DNA from: JABCZZ01 sp964454545
GTDB taxonomy: Bacteria > Pseudomonadota > Alphaproteobacteria > Rickettsiales > JABCZZ01
DNA: 14,554 nt
NCBI GenBank assembly: GCA_964454545.1
Contig: CAYVTI010000049.1
Coordinates: 1-14,554 of the forward strand
Reading direction: 5' to 3'
The position numbers were made by a program, and so were the translations under genes. Each line of letters opens with the position of its first letter. Position 1 is the stretch's first letter. The notes under the pieces were generated by a model. The model was not told where the DNA came from. It ran no database searches and saw only the letters and a list, made by a program, of their open reading frames with translations. Shown piece by piece: positions 1-7,902 of this stretch.

Positions 1-1805
1 AAGTGGAGCGCTCCATGCGCGTGCTGGACGGCGCAGTTGCCGTATTTGACTCGGTTGCAGGCGTTGAGCCGCAGTCCGAAACCGTATGGCGCCAGGCCGA
101 CAAGTATCACGTGCCGCGTATCTGTTTTGTCAACAAGATGGACCGCACCGGCGCTAATTTCGAGCGTACCGTGCAGATGATGATTGACCGCCTCGGTACT
201 GTTCCGCTGGTTATCCAGCTGCCGATCGGTTCTGAAGATAAATATGAAGGCATTGTTGACCTTATCAAGATGAAGGAAGTCATCTGGAAAGGTGAAGAGC
301 TCGGCGCAAAATACGATTATGCCGATATCCGCCCCGCTCTGCAGGATGCTGCCAGAAAGGCGCGTGAGAAAATGCTGGAGACAGCGGTTGAAATGGACGA
401 TGCGGTGATGGAAGCCTATCTCGCCGGAACCGAGCCCACGGAAGCGCAGCTTAAAGAATGTATTCGCAGGGGTACGGTGAAATTTAAATTCGTGCCCGTG
501 CTTAACGGTGCTGCTTTCAAGAATAAAGGCGTGCAGCCGATGCTTGACGCCGTGGTCGATTTCCTGCCGAGTCCGCTCGACATTCCGGCGGTGAAGGGCC
601 ACAAGATGGATTCCGAGGAAGAAATCGAGCGCAAAGCCGATGACAATGAAAAATTCTCGGCGCTCGCATTCAAGATCATGAGCGATCCGTTCGTCGGCTC
701 GCTGACATTCGCACGTATTTATTCCGGCAAGCTTGAGTCTGGCTCTTATGTGATGAATACGGTTAAAGATAAGCGCGAGCGCGTGGGCCGTATGTTGCTC
801 ATGCACGCAAATTCGCGTGAGGATATTAAGGAAGCCTATGCGGGCGATATTATCGCGCTTGCAGGTCTTAAGGATACCACCACGGGTGACACTCTGAGTG
901 ATCCGGATGCGGCGGTTATCCTTGAACGCATGGAATTCCCCGAGCCGGTTATCGAACTTGCCGTGGAACCCAAGACCAAGGCCGACCAGGAAAAAATGGG
1001 CATGGCGCTTTCAAGGCTTGCTTCGGAAGATCCGAGCTTGCGCGTTTCGAGCGATGAAGAAACCGGCCAGACCATATTGAAGGGCATGGGCGAGTTGCAC
1101 CTCGAAATCATTGTGGACCGCATGAAACGTGAATTCAAGGTGGAAGCCAATGTCGGTGCCCCGCAGGTGGCGTACCGCGAAACTATCACCAAGAAGACCA
1201 CGATCGACTATACCCATAAGAAGCAGTCGGGCGGCGCAGGGCAGTTTGCACGCATTACGCTGGAATTCGAGCCGCTTCCTCCGGGCAGTGGTTTTGTGTT
1301 TGAGAGCAAGGTGGTCGGCGGTTCCGTGCCGAGGGAGTTTATACCGGGTGTTGAAAAAGGCATGAAATCCTCGCTGGATAACGGTGTGGTTGCCGGATAT
1401 CCGACCATTGATTTCAAGGCAACGCTTACGGATGGCGCTTACCACGATGTGGACTCAAGCGTCCTGGCGTTTGAAATCGCGGCGCGTGCAGCCTTCCGCG
1501 AAGGCATGCCAAAGGGCGATCCGAAGCTGCTTGAGCCGATCATGAAGGTCGAAGTCGTGACCCCGGAAGACTATACCGGATCGGTTATCGGCGATCTTAC
1601 CGGCCGTCGTGGCCAGATTCAGGGCCAGGACATGCGCGGTAACGCCATAGTCATTGATGCAATGGTTCCGCTTGCCAAAATGTTTGGTTATGTTAATACA
1701 TTGCGTTCGATGACGCAGGGGCGTGCACAGTACACCATGCAGTTCGATCATTATGAGCAGGTACCCTCGAACATGATCGAGGAAATTAAAAAGAAAGTTG
1801 CCTAA
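1..1805 (+). CDS. fusA: Elongation factor G, 5'-truncated by the window edge
   Basis: EF-G is the cytosolic GTPase that moves tRNAs and mRNA through the ribosome after peptide bond formation and acts with RRF in recycling. The reading frame is open from the window edge; the first full codon is at position 3 (a Val in VERSMRVLDG, not a start), and 600 codons remain of about 690-700. The lost part holds the P-loop, switch I and the DxxGH motif. Visible parts, in fragment numbering, are NKMD (G4) at 44-47, the G' insert at about 70-165, GAAF (G5) near 169, domain II from about 217, domain III with GMGELHLE at 361-368, domain IV with the tip loop HDVDSS at 481-486 (the His matches the E. coli tip residue), and domain V to the end. 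The fragment is uninterrupted. It lies 45 bp before tuf, as in the str operon. Confidence 0.98.
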   Translation, partial: VERSMRVLDGAVAVFDSVAGVEPQSETVWRQADKYHVPRICFVNKMDRTGANFERTVQMMIDRLGTVPLVIQLPIGSEDKYEGIVDLIKMKEVIWKGEELGAKYDYADIRPALQDAARKAREKMLETAVEMDDAVMEAYLAGTEPTEAQLKECIRRGTVKFKFVPVLNGAAFKNKGVQPMLDAVVDFLPSPLDIPAVKGHKMDSEEEIERKADDNEKFSALAFKIMSDPFVGSLTFARIYSGKLESGSYVMNTVKDKRERVGRMLLMHANSREDIKEAYAGDIIALAGLKDTTTGDTLSDPDAAVILERMEFPEPVIELAVEPKTKADQEKMGMALSRLASEDPSLRVSSDEETGQTILKGMGELHLEIIVDRMKREFKVEANVGAPQVAYRETITKKTTIDYTHKKQSGGAGQFARITLEFEPLPPGSGFVFESKVVGGSVPREFIPGVEKGMKSSLDNGVVAGYPTIDFKATLTDGAYHDVDSSVLAFEIAARAAFREGMPKGDPKLLEPIMKVEVVTPEDYTGSVIGDLTGRRGQIQGQDMRGNAIVIDAMVPLAKMFGYVNTLRSMTQGRAQYTMQFDHYEQVPSNMIEEIKKKVA

Positions 1806-1850
1806 AGGGCGGTTAACAAACAATTTTTTGATAACGAAGGAGAGCTAGCA

Positions 1851-3041
1851 ATGACTAAAGAAAAATTTGAACGAACTAAACCACACTGCAACATAGGTAC
1901 GATCGGTCACGTGGACCACGGTAAGACCTCGCTTACCGCCGCAATCACCAAGGTGCTTGCAGAGCAGGGCCGTGCGAAATTCACCGCCTATGATCAGATT
2001 GACGCTGCTCCCGAAGAAAAAGCGCGTGGTATTACCATCAATACCGCCCACGTTGAATATGAGACTGAGAAGCGCCACTATGCGCACGTTGACTGCCCGG
2101 GGCACGCCGACTATGTGAAGAACATGATCACCGGCGCCGCGCAGATGGACGGAGCTATCCTTGTAGTATCCGCTGCTGACGGCCCGATGCCGCAAACCCG
2201 CGAGCACATTCTCCTTGCTCGTCAGGTTGGCGTTCCTGCGATCGTGGTATTCCTCAATAAGTGCGACATGGTTGACGACAAGGAACTCCTTGACCTCGTT
2301 GAGATGGAAGTGCGCGAACTGCTGAATAAGTATAAATTCCCGGGTGATACCATCCCGATTATCCACGGTTCCGCTCTCTGCGCTCTTGAAGACAAGAATC
2401 CGGAGCTTGGCAAGAATGCGATTCTCAAGCTGATGGAAGCCGTTGATGCAACCATTCCGCAGCCGGAACGCCCGATTGACAAGCCGTTCCTCATGCCGAT
2501 CGAAGATGTGTTCTCGATCGAAGGCCGCGGCACTGTGGTTACCGGCCGTGTTGAACGCGGTATCATCAAAGTCGGCGAGGAAGTTGAAATCGTTGGCCTG
2601 CGTCCGACGACCAAAACGGTATGCACCGGTGTTGAAATGTTCCGCAAGCTGCTTGACGAAGGCCGTGCAGGCGACAATATCGGGGCGCTGCTCCGCGGTA
2701 CCAAGCGTGAAGATGTTGAGCGTGGCCAGGTACTCGCGAAGCCGGGCACGATCACTCCGCACACCAAGTTCAAGGCGGAAGCCTATGTGCTTACCAAGGA
2801 GGAAGGCGGCCGTCATACTCCGTTCTTCACCAACTACCGCCCGCAGTTCTATTTCCGCACCACCGACGTAACCGGTGTCGTGCACCTGCCGGCCGGTGTT
2901 GAAATGGTGATGCCGGGAGACAATATTGCCATGGATATCGAGCTCATTTCTCCAATCGCTATGGACGAAGGACTGCGTTTCGCTATCCGCGAAGGCGGCA
3001 GGACCGTGGGCGCAGGAGTAGTGGCAAAGATAGTAGAGTAA
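1851..3041 (+). CDS. tuf: Elongation factor Tu
   Basis: EF-Tu delivers aminoacyl-tRNA to the ribosomal A site as a GTP complex. At 396 aa it is full length for the family. Domain 1 carries GHVDHGKT (19-26), the switch I segment with RGITIN (59-64), DCPGH (81-85, including the catalytic His), NKCD (136-139) and SAL (174-176). The two beta-barrel domains follow, with FRKLLDEGRAGDN and GRTVGAGVV near the C terminus. A strong AAGGAG lies 8 bp before the ATG. It follows fusA closely, as in the str operon, and is followed by an 83-bp palindromic spacer before rpsJ. A second tuf copy elsewhere in the genome is common but cannot be judged here. A long open frame on the opposite strand is a coding shadow. 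Confidence 0.99.
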   Translation: MTKEKFERTKPHCNIGTIGHVDHGKTSLTAAITKVLAEQGRAKFTAYDQIDAAPEEKARGITINTAHVEYETEKRHYAHVDCPGHADYVKNMITGAAQMDGAILVVSAADGPMPQTREHILLARQVGVPAIVVFLNKCDMVDDKELLDLVEMEVRELLNKYKFPGDTIPIIHGSALCALEDKNPELGKNAILKLMEAVDATIPQPERPIDKPFLMPIEDVFSIEGRGTVVTGRVERGIIKVGEEVEIVGLRPTTKTVCTGVEMFRKLLDEGRAGDNIGALLRGTKREDVERGQVLAKPGTITPHTKFKAEAYVLTKEEGGRHTPFFTNYRPQFYFRTTDVTGVVHLPAGVEMVMPGDNIAMDIELISPIAMDEGLRFAIREGGRTVGAGVVAKIVE

Positions 3042-3042
3042 C

Positions 3043-3111
3043 AGGGATTGAGGGAAGGAGGGACTTGGGGGGGACTGTAAACCTCTAAGTCCCTTATCCC
3101 CTCAGAGCCCT
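3043..3111. repeat. Imperfect palindrome of octamer units, tuf-rpsJ spacer
   Basis: Nearly the whole spacer folds on itself. The left arm is three octamers beginning AGGG at 3043, 3051 and 3059. The right arm is units ending CCCT at 3094, 3102 and 3111. The inner 8 bp (AGGGACTT 3059-3066 with AAGTCCCT 3087-3094) pair perfectly, and about 21 pairs form overall with two G-T wobbles, three mismatches and one bulged base. The 20-nt loop holds a run of seven G at 3067-3073. There is no T-run after it, so it is not a classical terminator. It ends 4 bp before the rpsJ Shine-Dalgarno sequence. It may act as an attenuator, a processing site or an mRNA-stability element, or be a mobile palindromic repeat; the function is inference. 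Confidence 0.75.
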
Positions 3112-3124
3112 AAAAGGAAAGTTT

Positions 3125-3451
3125 ATGAACAGCCAGAAAATAAGAATTCATCTCAAGGCATACGATCACATGATGCTGGATAACTCGACGAGTGAGATCG
3201 TCAATACTGCCAAGCGGACAGGTGCGCAGGTGCGCGGTCCGGTTCCGCTACCGCGCCGTATTGAGCGTTTCACCGTAAACCGTTCGCCGCACATCGATAA
3301 GAAGTCGCGTGAGCAGTTTGAGATCCGCACGCACAAGCGTCTTATCGACATCATTGATCCGACCCCGCAGACGGTGGACGCGCTGATGAAGCTCGATCTG
3401 TCTTCTGGTGTGGACGTGAAGATCCAGCTGGGTGAGGAGAAAGTAGCATGA
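3125..3451 (+). CDS. rpsJ: 30S ribosomal protein S10 (NusE)
   Basis: S10 is a protein of the 30S head and, as NusE, also binds NusB and NusG during antitermination and transcription-translation coupling. The 108-residue product has the family signature RIHLKAYDH (7-15) and the extended loop with GPVPLPRRIERFTVNRSPHI. The length is close to the usual 102-105, with a slightly longer N terminus. The ATG has AAGGA at 3114-3118 at a good distance. It opens the S10 gene series and is separated from tuf by a palindromic spacer. Its stop overlaps the rplC start as ATGA, which suggests translational coupling. Confidence 0.98.
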   Translation: MNSQKIRIHLKAYDHMMLDNSTSEIVNTAKRTGAQVRGPVPLPRRIERFTVNRSPHIDKKSREQFEIRTHKRLIDIIDPTPQTVDALMKLDLSSGVDVKIQLGEEKVA

Positions 3452-4164
3452 GGACCGGAGTCATTGCACAGAAAGTCGGAATGTCGCGCGTTTTCGATGA
3501 AGACGGCGTACATGTTCCGGTCACTGTTTTAAAACTGGATAATTTAAAAGTTATTGCGCACAAGACCCAGGAGCGTGATGGTTATACTGCCGTGCAGCTT
3601 TCAAGCGGCAAGGCGAAGGTGAAGAATGTCAGCAAGCCCCTGCGTGGCCACTATGCGAAAGCGAAAGTGGAGCCGGGTTCCAAGCTTGCGGAATTCCGCG
3701 TCAGCGAGAGCAATCTTCCTCCCGTCGGCGCTGAAATCATTGCCAGCCATTTCCTTCCCGGCCAGTTTGTCGACGTTGTCGGCACCACGATCGGAAAGGG
3801 ATTTGCGGGTGTTATGAAGCGCTGGAATTTTGCCGGTCTTGAAGCGTCGCACGGCGTATCGATATCCCACCGTTCTCACGGTTCTACCGGCCAGCGCCAG
3901 GATCCGGGCAAGGTGTTCAAGGGCAAAAAGATGGCTGGTCACCTTGGTGTAGAACGTGTCACTGTCGCTAATCTGGAAGTGGTATCTACCGATGCCGAAC
4001 GCGGCTTTATCTATATAAGGGGCGCGGTGCCGGGTACGGAAAACAGCTACGTGCTGATCAAGGATGCCGTAAAGCGCGCTGCTCCTGCCAATGTTCCGCT
4101 GCCTGCTTCTGTCAGGAAATCTGCAGAGGAAGCAAAGCTGGAAGCGGAAAAGAAGAGCGAATAG
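3448..4164 (+). CDS. rplC: 50S ribosomal protein L3
   Basis: L3 is an early-assembly 50S protein whose long loop reaches the peptidyl transferase centre. The 238-aa product begins MRTGVIAQKVGMSRVF and carries the conserved loop around STGQRQDPGKVFKGKKMAGH; this is the segment in which E. coli L3 is methylated on a Gln by PrmB, and a Gln is present here. It is about 30 residues longer than E. coli L3. The excess is a C-terminal charged, Ala-rich tail from about residue 210, as often seen in alphaproteobacterial L3. The start codon overlaps the rpsJ stop by 4 bp. A 34-bp spacer precedes rplD. Confidence 0.98.
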   Translation: MRTGVIAQKVGMSRVFDEDGVHVPVTVLKLDNLKVIAHKTQERDGYTAVQLSSGKAKVKNVSKPLRGHYAKAKVEPGSKLAEFRVSESNLPPVGAEIIASHFLPGQFVDVVGTTIGKGFAGVMKRWNFAGLEASHGVSISHRSHGSTGQRQDPGKVFKGKKMAGHLGVERVTVANLEVVSTDAERGFIYIRGAVPGTENSYVLIKDAVKRAAPANVPLPASVRKSAEEAKLEAEKKSE

Positions 4165-4198
4165 TCGTCAATCAGGAATTTTTAAGAAGGTAGCTTTT

Positions 4199-4828
4199 AT
4201 GAAAGTCGCGGTAAAAACGCTCGAGAATAAGTCAGCAGGAGATATGGAACTGTCTGATGTCGTTTTCGGTGCAGAGATGCGCAAGGATATTCTCGCACGC
4301 ATGGTACAGTATCAGCTGGCCAAGCGCCGTGCCGGTACGCACAAGACTAAAGGTGTTTCCGAAATTTCCGGCACGACCAAGAAGCCGTGGAAGCAGAAAG
4401 GCACTGGACGCGCGCGCGCTGGCAGCTTGCGTTCCCCGCAGTTCCGTGGCGGTGCGACCATATTTGGTCCGGTAGTGCGCAGCCATGCGGTTTCGCTGCC
4501 CAAGAAAGTGCGTAACCTTGCGCTTCGCGTAGCGCTCTCGGCCAAGCAGGCGGAAGGCAAGCTTATTATTCTGGATACGCTCAAGGTAAAGGAAGCAAAA
4601 ACCAAAAAGATTGTCGCCGTATTTGAGAAATTCGGTTTTGAGAAGCCGCTTATCATCGGCGGTGAACAGCTTGACGAGGCATTTGCAAAAGCGGCCCGCA
4701 ACATCAAAGGCGTGAACGTTCTGCCGCAGCAGGGCACGAATGTTTACGACATACTCAATCATAAGGAACTCGTGCTTACGAAAGATGCAGTGGCGTTCCT
4801 TGAAGCGCGTCTTAGTGTGAAGGAATAA
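4199..4828 (+). CDS. rplD: 50S ribosomal protein L4
   Basis: L4 binds 23S rRNA domain I and lines the exit tunnel. In E. coli it also represses its own S10 operon; whether that holds here is not shown by the sequence. The 209-aa product has the globular fold plus the long basic loop at about 43-90 with KPWKQKGTGRARAGSLRSP (62-80), the part that reaches the tunnel constriction. The start ATG at 4199 is preceded by AAGAAGG and gives the usual N terminus MKVAVKTLEN. The frame is open upstream to 4091, but that part lies inside rplC and lacks family similarity. The gene ends 5 bp before rplW. Confidence 0.97.
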   Translation: MKVAVKTLENKSAGDMELSDVVFGAEMRKDILARMVQYQLAKRRAGTHKTKGVSEISGTTKKPWKQKGTGRARAGSLRSPQFRGGATIFGPVVRSHAVSLPKKVRNLALRVALSAKQAEGKLIILDTLKVKEAKTKKIVAVFEKFGFEKPLIIGGEQLDEAFAKAARNIKGVNVLPQQGTNVYDILNHKELVLTKDAVAFLEARLSVKE

Positions 4829-4833
4829 GGCAT

Positions 4834-5175
4834 ATGGCACTTACGAAGAAGAAAACAGCAAGCAAGAAAGATGCTCCGGTACTCAAGGAAGCATTTTATA
4901 ATATCATTCAGCGGCCTCTGGTTACGGAAAAGGCGACTGCGTTGTCTGAGCACAACAAGGTGATTTTCCGTGTGCGTTCCGATGCAACCAAACCGCAGAT
5001 CAAGGAAGCAGTCGAAGCTTTGTTCAAAGTGAGCGTGGTAGGGGTTAATACCATCCATGTTCCTGGCAAGGCTAAGGTTTTTCGCGGCAAAACTGGCCAG
5101 CGGAAAGACTTTAAGAAAGCTGTGGTGACTCTGGCTTCCGGCCAGTCGATAGATTTAGCAAGCGGAGTAGCATAA
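4834..5175 (+). CDS. rplW: 50S ribosomal protein L23
   Basis: L23 sits at the mouth of the peptide exit tunnel and is the docking site for trigger factor and SRP. The 113-aa product has the core from about residue 22 (YNIIQRPLVTEKAT). Glu32 corresponds by motif to the E. coli Glu18 that contacts trigger factor. The loop with HVPGKAKVFRGKTGQRKDFKKA reaches into the tunnel. A 20-residue Lys-rich N-terminal extension precedes the core. The ATG lies 5 bp after rplD, with AAGG close upstream. It is the last gene before a 90-bp spacer carrying a promoter-like module, an unusual break between rplW and rplB. Confidence 0.97.
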   Translation: MALTKKKTASKKDAPVLKEAFYNIIQRPLVTEKATALSEHNKVIFRVRSDATKPQIKEAVEALFKVSVVGVNTIHVPGKAKVFRGKTGQRKDFKKAVVTLASGQSIDLASGVA

Positions 5176-5209
5176 TTTCACTTGCAATTTATGGCCGGGT
5201 GGCTATAAG
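5176..5209 (+). promoter_or_regulatory. Promoter-like module upstream of rplB (copy A)
   Basis: A -35-like TTGCAA (5182-5187) and a -10-like TATAAG (5204-5209) are separated by exactly 16 bp, in the spacer between rplW and rplB. The same arrangement occurs before rplE at 9313-9346: the upstream block TTTCAYTTGCAAT matches at 12 of 13 positions, an ATG triplet sits at the same offset, and the intervening 10 bp are unrelated. Conservation of the hexamers and spacing with divergence between them is what two related sigma70-type promoters would show. It would give rplB and the following genes extra transcription. No experimental support is visible. Confidence 0.5.
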
Positions 5210-5216
5210 TCGCTTC

Positions 5217-5231
5217 CCGATTTAAAATCGG
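5217..5231 (+). promoter_or_regulatory. Perfect 15-bp palindrome in the rplB leader
   Basis: CCGATTT-A-AAATCGG is a perfect palindrome 8 bp after the -10-like hexamer of the copy A promoter module, around the expected transcription start. It could be an operator for a dimeric repressor or a small hairpin at the 5' end of the rplB transcript. The stem is too AT-rich, and the T-run after it too short, for a convincing terminator. Confidence 0.4.
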
Positions 5232-5265
5232 TTTAATCATTGCCGCCGCAAAACATGGAGTAGTT

Positions 5266-6096
5266 ATGGCGCTTAAAACATTCAAACCGACCACGAAATC
5301 ATTGCGTGGTCTGGTACAGGTAGATCGCTCTGAACTTTGGAAGGGCGGGCCGGTAAAGTCCCTTACGGAAGGGCAGAAAAAGACCGGCGGACGTAATAAT
5401 CTTGGCCGTCTGACCGCGTTCCGCGTGGGCGGCGGTCACAAGCAGCGTTACCGTGTCATCGATTTCAAGCGTACGAAGTTTGACGTAAACGCTACGGTGG
5501 AGCGTATCGAATACGATCCGAACCGTTCCGCATTCATCGCGCTTATCAAATATGAGGACGGCGAACTCTCCTATATTCTCGCTCCGCAACGCCTGGCTGT
5601 CGGCGATGTTATCTGCTCCGGCGTCAAGACCGACGTAAAGCCGGGATTTGCCATGCAGCTTCGTAACATTCCGGTTGGCACCATTGTGCACAACGTGGAG
5701 ATGAAGCCGGGCAAGGGTGGACAGATAGCGCGTGCCGCAGGCGGTTATGTGCAGCTCGTCGGCAAGGACTCCGGCTACGTGCAGATCAAGATGCGCTCTG
5801 GCGAAGTCCGTATCGTGCGCGGCGAATGCATGGCGACGGTCGGTGCGGTTTCAAATCCGGATCACCAGAATGAAATGATCGGCAAGGCAGGCCGCAGCCG
5901 CTGGATGGGTATCCGCCCATGCGTGCGCGGCGTCGCGATGAACCCGGTTGATCACCCGCATGGCGGTGGTGAAGGACGCACTTCCGGCGGACGCCATCCG
6001 GTGACCCCGTGGGGTAAAGGAACCAAAGGTACGAAAACCAGGAAAAATAAACGGACGGATAGGCTTATCGTTACGAGCCGCCGCAAGAAGGTATAA
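5266..6096 (+). CDS. rplB: 50S ribosomal protein L2
   Basis: L2 is a core 50S protein needed for subunit association and peptidyl transferase assembly. The 276-aa product has the normal length. The N-terminal OB-like and SH3-like domains cover about 40-200. The C-terminal segment contains NPVDHPHGGGEG, with His230 matching the E. coli His229 long tied to peptidyl transferase activity, followed by the basic tail TKTRKNKRTDRLIVTSRRKK. The ATG is preceded by GGAG at 5257-5260. It opens a tight run of eight genes to rplN, and its own leader carries the promoter-like module and a palindrome. Confidence 0.98.
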   Translation: MALKTFKPTTKSLRGLVQVDRSELWKGGPVKSLTEGQKKTGGRNNLGRLTAFRVGGGHKQRYRVIDFKRTKFDVNATVERIEYDPNRSAFIALIKYEDGELSYILAPQRLAVGDVICSGVKTDVKPGFAMQLRNIPVGTIVHNVEMKPGKGGQIARAAGGYVQLVGKDSGYVQIKMRSGEVRIVRGECMATVGAVSNPDHQNEMIGKAGRSRWMGIRPCVRGVAMNPVDHPHGGGEGRTSGGRHPVTPWGKGTKGTKTRKNKRTDRLIVTSRRKKV

Positions 6097-6106
6097 GAGG
6101 ATAATT

Positions 6107-6388
6107 ATGGCTCGTTCATCATGGAAAGGCCCGTTTGTTGACGGATATCTGTTTACCAAGGCCGACAAGGCAAGGGCAAGCGGCCGCAACCAGATTGTAC
6201 AGATCTGGTCACGCCGTTCGACAATACTGCCGCAGTTCGTCGGCATTACGTTCGGTGTTTACAATGGGAAGAAATATATCCCGGTTCTCGTGACCGAGGA
6301 TATGGTCGGTCATAAGTTCGGTGAATTCGCTCCTTCGCGCACTTTCATCGCGCATGGCGGCGCCGATAAGAAAGCGAAAGCAGAGTAG
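6107..6388 (+). CDS. rpsS: 30S ribosomal protein S19
   Basis: S19 is a 30S head protein that binds 16S rRNA with S13 near the A-site tRNA and contacts the large subunit. The 93-aa product has the usual length, with the start ARSSWKGPFVDGYL and the conserved C-terminal block VGHKFGEFAPSRTFIAHGGADKKAK. The ATG lies 10 bp after the rplB stop with AGAGGA upstream, and the stop is 8 bp before rplV. Nothing is unusual. Confidence 0.98.
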   Translation: MARSSWKGPFVDGYLFTKADKARASGRNQIVQIWSRRSTILPQFVGITFGVYNGKKYIPVLVTEDMVGHKFGEFAPSRTFIAHGGADKKAKAE

Positions 6389-6396
6389 GGAATTTT

Positions 6397-6777
6397 ATGG
6401 CAAAGCAAAAATCGCAGGCCAGAAAAGGCAGCAAGCAGGGGGAAGCCAGAGCGGTTCTTAACCGTCTGCGCGTCAGCCCGATAAAGCTTAATTATATGGC
6501 TGGCCTTATCCGCGGCATGAAAGTGGAAAACGCGCTCGTGCAGCTTGCTTTCAGCAGCAAGCGCATCGCGCAGGACGTAAGGAAAGCTGTCCAGTCTGCC
6601 GTTGCCAACGCGGAAAACAATTCCGACCTCAATGTGGACGATATGGTCATATCGGAAGCATGGGTTGGCAAAAGCCTGGTCATGAAGCGCATGCATACGC
6701 GTGCCCGTGGGCGCGGCGCCAGGATTTTGAAGCCATTTTCCAATCTCACTATCATTTTGCGCGCACAAGGGGAATAA
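6397..6777 (+). CDS. rplV: 50S ribosomal protein L22
   Basis: L22 binds all six domains of 23S rRNA. Its beta-hairpin lines the exit tunnel opposite L4, and changes there give macrolide resistance in other bacteria. The 126-aa product carries a 17-residue Lys/Gln-rich N-terminal extension (MAKQKSQARKGSKQGEA) before the usual core beginning ARAVLNRLRVSPIKLNYMAG. The hairpin is at about 92-110 (KSLVMKRMHTRARGRGARI), intact and without insertions. AGGGA precedes the ATG. The gap to rpsC is 3 bp. Confidence 0.97.
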   Translation: MAKQKSQARKGSKQGEARAVLNRLRVSPIKLNYMAGLIRGMKVENALVQLAFSSKRIAQDVRKAVQSAVANAENNSDLNVDDMVISEAWVGKSLVMKRMHTRARGRGARILKPFSNLTIILRAQGE

Positions 6778-6780
6778 CGC

Positions 6781-7470
6781 ATGGGTCAGAAGATTAATCC
6801 GGTAGGCTTACGCTTAGGCATCAACAAAACGTGGGATTCGCGATGGTTCGCGACCGGCGGTGATTTTTCCGGGAAACTGCATGAGGATATCTCCATCCGC
6901 AGGTACCTGAAGAAGAACCTCGGCAGCGCCGGCATCAGCCGCATTATCATCGAGCGTCCTACCAAGAAAGCCCGCATCACCATCCATACCGCCCGTCCTG
7001 GCGTCGTTATCGGCAAAAAAGGCGCGGATATTGAGAAGATTAAGAGGGATCTCAGCAAATTTACCAAGGACGAAGTCCATCTTAATATTGTTGAAATCCG
7101 CAAGCCGGAAATCGATTCCACGCTTATCGCGGAAAGCATCGCCCAGCAGCTTGAGCGTCGTATCGCGTTCCGCCGCGCCATGAAGCGCGCCGTGCAGTCG
7201 GCTCTCCGCCTTGGGGCGCTTGGCATACGTATCAACTGCTCCGGCCGTCTTGGCGGTAACGAAATCGCCCGCATGGAATGGTACCGTGAAGGCCGCGTGC
7301 CGCTTCATACCTTGCGTGCCGATGTGGATTATGGTACAGCAACCGCCCTCACCACTTACGGCATCATTGGCGTGAAGGTGTGGGTTTTCAAGGGCGAAAT
7401 CATGGCGCATGACCCGATGGCCCAGGATAAGAAAGATATTGAGCGTACAACTGGTAACGAACTGATATAA
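6781..7470 (+). CDS. rpsC: 30S ribosomal protein S3
   Basis: S3 sits at the mRNA entry channel and helps unwind structured mRNA. The 229-aa product has the canonical start MGQKINPVGLRLGI. It has a type II KH domain with the GxxG loop GKKG at 78-81 and the C-terminal domain from about residue 110 with basic entry-channel residues (RRIAFRRAMKRAVQ). It ends with a short acidic and polar tail. GGGGA lies before the ATG. Spacing is 3 bp from rplV and 11 bp to rplP. No anomaly seen. Confidence 0.98.
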   Translation: MGQKINPVGLRLGINKTWDSRWFATGGDFSGKLHEDISIRRYLKKNLGSAGISRIIIERPTKKARITIHTARPGVVIGKKGADIEKIKRDLSKFTKDEVHLNIVEIRKPEIDSTLIAESIAQQLERRIAFRRAMKRAVQSALRLGALGIRINCSGRLGGNEIARMEWYREGRVPLHTLRADVDYGTATALTTYGIIGVKVWVFKGEIMAHDPMAQDKKDIERTTGNELI

Positions 7471-7481
7471 GAGCATATTTT

Positions 7482-7901
7482 ATGATGATGCCGAAAAATA
7501 CGAAATACCGCAAAGCCCATAAGGGGCGCATCCATGGCAATGCCAAGGGCGGCTTTACCCTGAATTTCGGGGAATACGGACTGAAGGCGCTTGAGCCTGA
7601 ACGCGTTACCGCGCGCCAGATTGAAGCTGCTCGCCGTGCCATATCCCGCCACGTAAAGCGCGTCGGCCGTCTCTGGATACGCATCTTCCCGGATGTGCCG
7701 GTAACCCGCAAACCTGCGGAAGTGCGCATGGGAAGCGGTAAGGGTTCCGTGGAATTCTGGGTATGCCGTGTGAAGCCGGGCCGTGTTCTGTTTGAAGTTG
7801 ACGGCGTAACCGAACAGGTCGCACGCGAGGCGTTTGAACGCGCCGCTGCGAAACTGCCGATCAAGACCAAGTTTATCGCCCGTCTGGGAGAAGGACACTG
7901 A
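7482..7901 (+). CDS. rplP: 50S ribosomal protein L16
   Basis: L16 is a late-assembling protein of the 50S central protuberance base that positions A-site tRNA. The 139-aa product has the usual length and motifs PKNTKYRKAHKGR (4-16) and RIFPDVPVTRKPAEVRMGSGKG. Three consecutive ATG codons (7482, 7485, 7488) open the frame. The first is chosen because it puts three residues before the conserved Pro-Lys, as in MLSPK-type starts, and AAGAG lies upstream. The stop is separated from the rpmC start by a single base, so translational coupling is likely. Confidence 0.97.
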   Translation: MMMPKNTKYRKAHKGRIHGNAKGGFTLNFGEYGLKALEPERVTARQIEAARRAISRHVKRVGRLWIRIFPDVPVTRKPAEVRMGSGKGSVEFWVCRVKPGRVLFEVDGVTEQVAREAFERAAAKLPIKTKFIARLGEGH

Positions 7902-7902
7902 T

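Noticed and set aside
3..5. GTG at the window start as a start codon for EF-G
   Set aside because: It encodes an internal Val of the conserved VERSMRVLDG segment; the true start lies outside the window.
1812..1835. Stem in the fusA-tuf spacer (GTTA-A-CAAA with TTTG-A-TAAC)
   Set aside because: The AT-rich 8-bp stem with an internal mismatch is weak and followed by no T-run; not convincing as a terminator or regulator.
1845..2885. 346-codon open frame on the minus strand opposite tuf
   Set aside because: It lies fully inside tuf, has no recognisable family motif, and arises from tuf codon bias on the opposite strand.
3043..3111. Rho-independent terminator after tuf
   Set aside because: The stem is strong, but the bases after it are AAAAGGAAAG and not a T-run, and they form the rpsJ ribosome-binding site.
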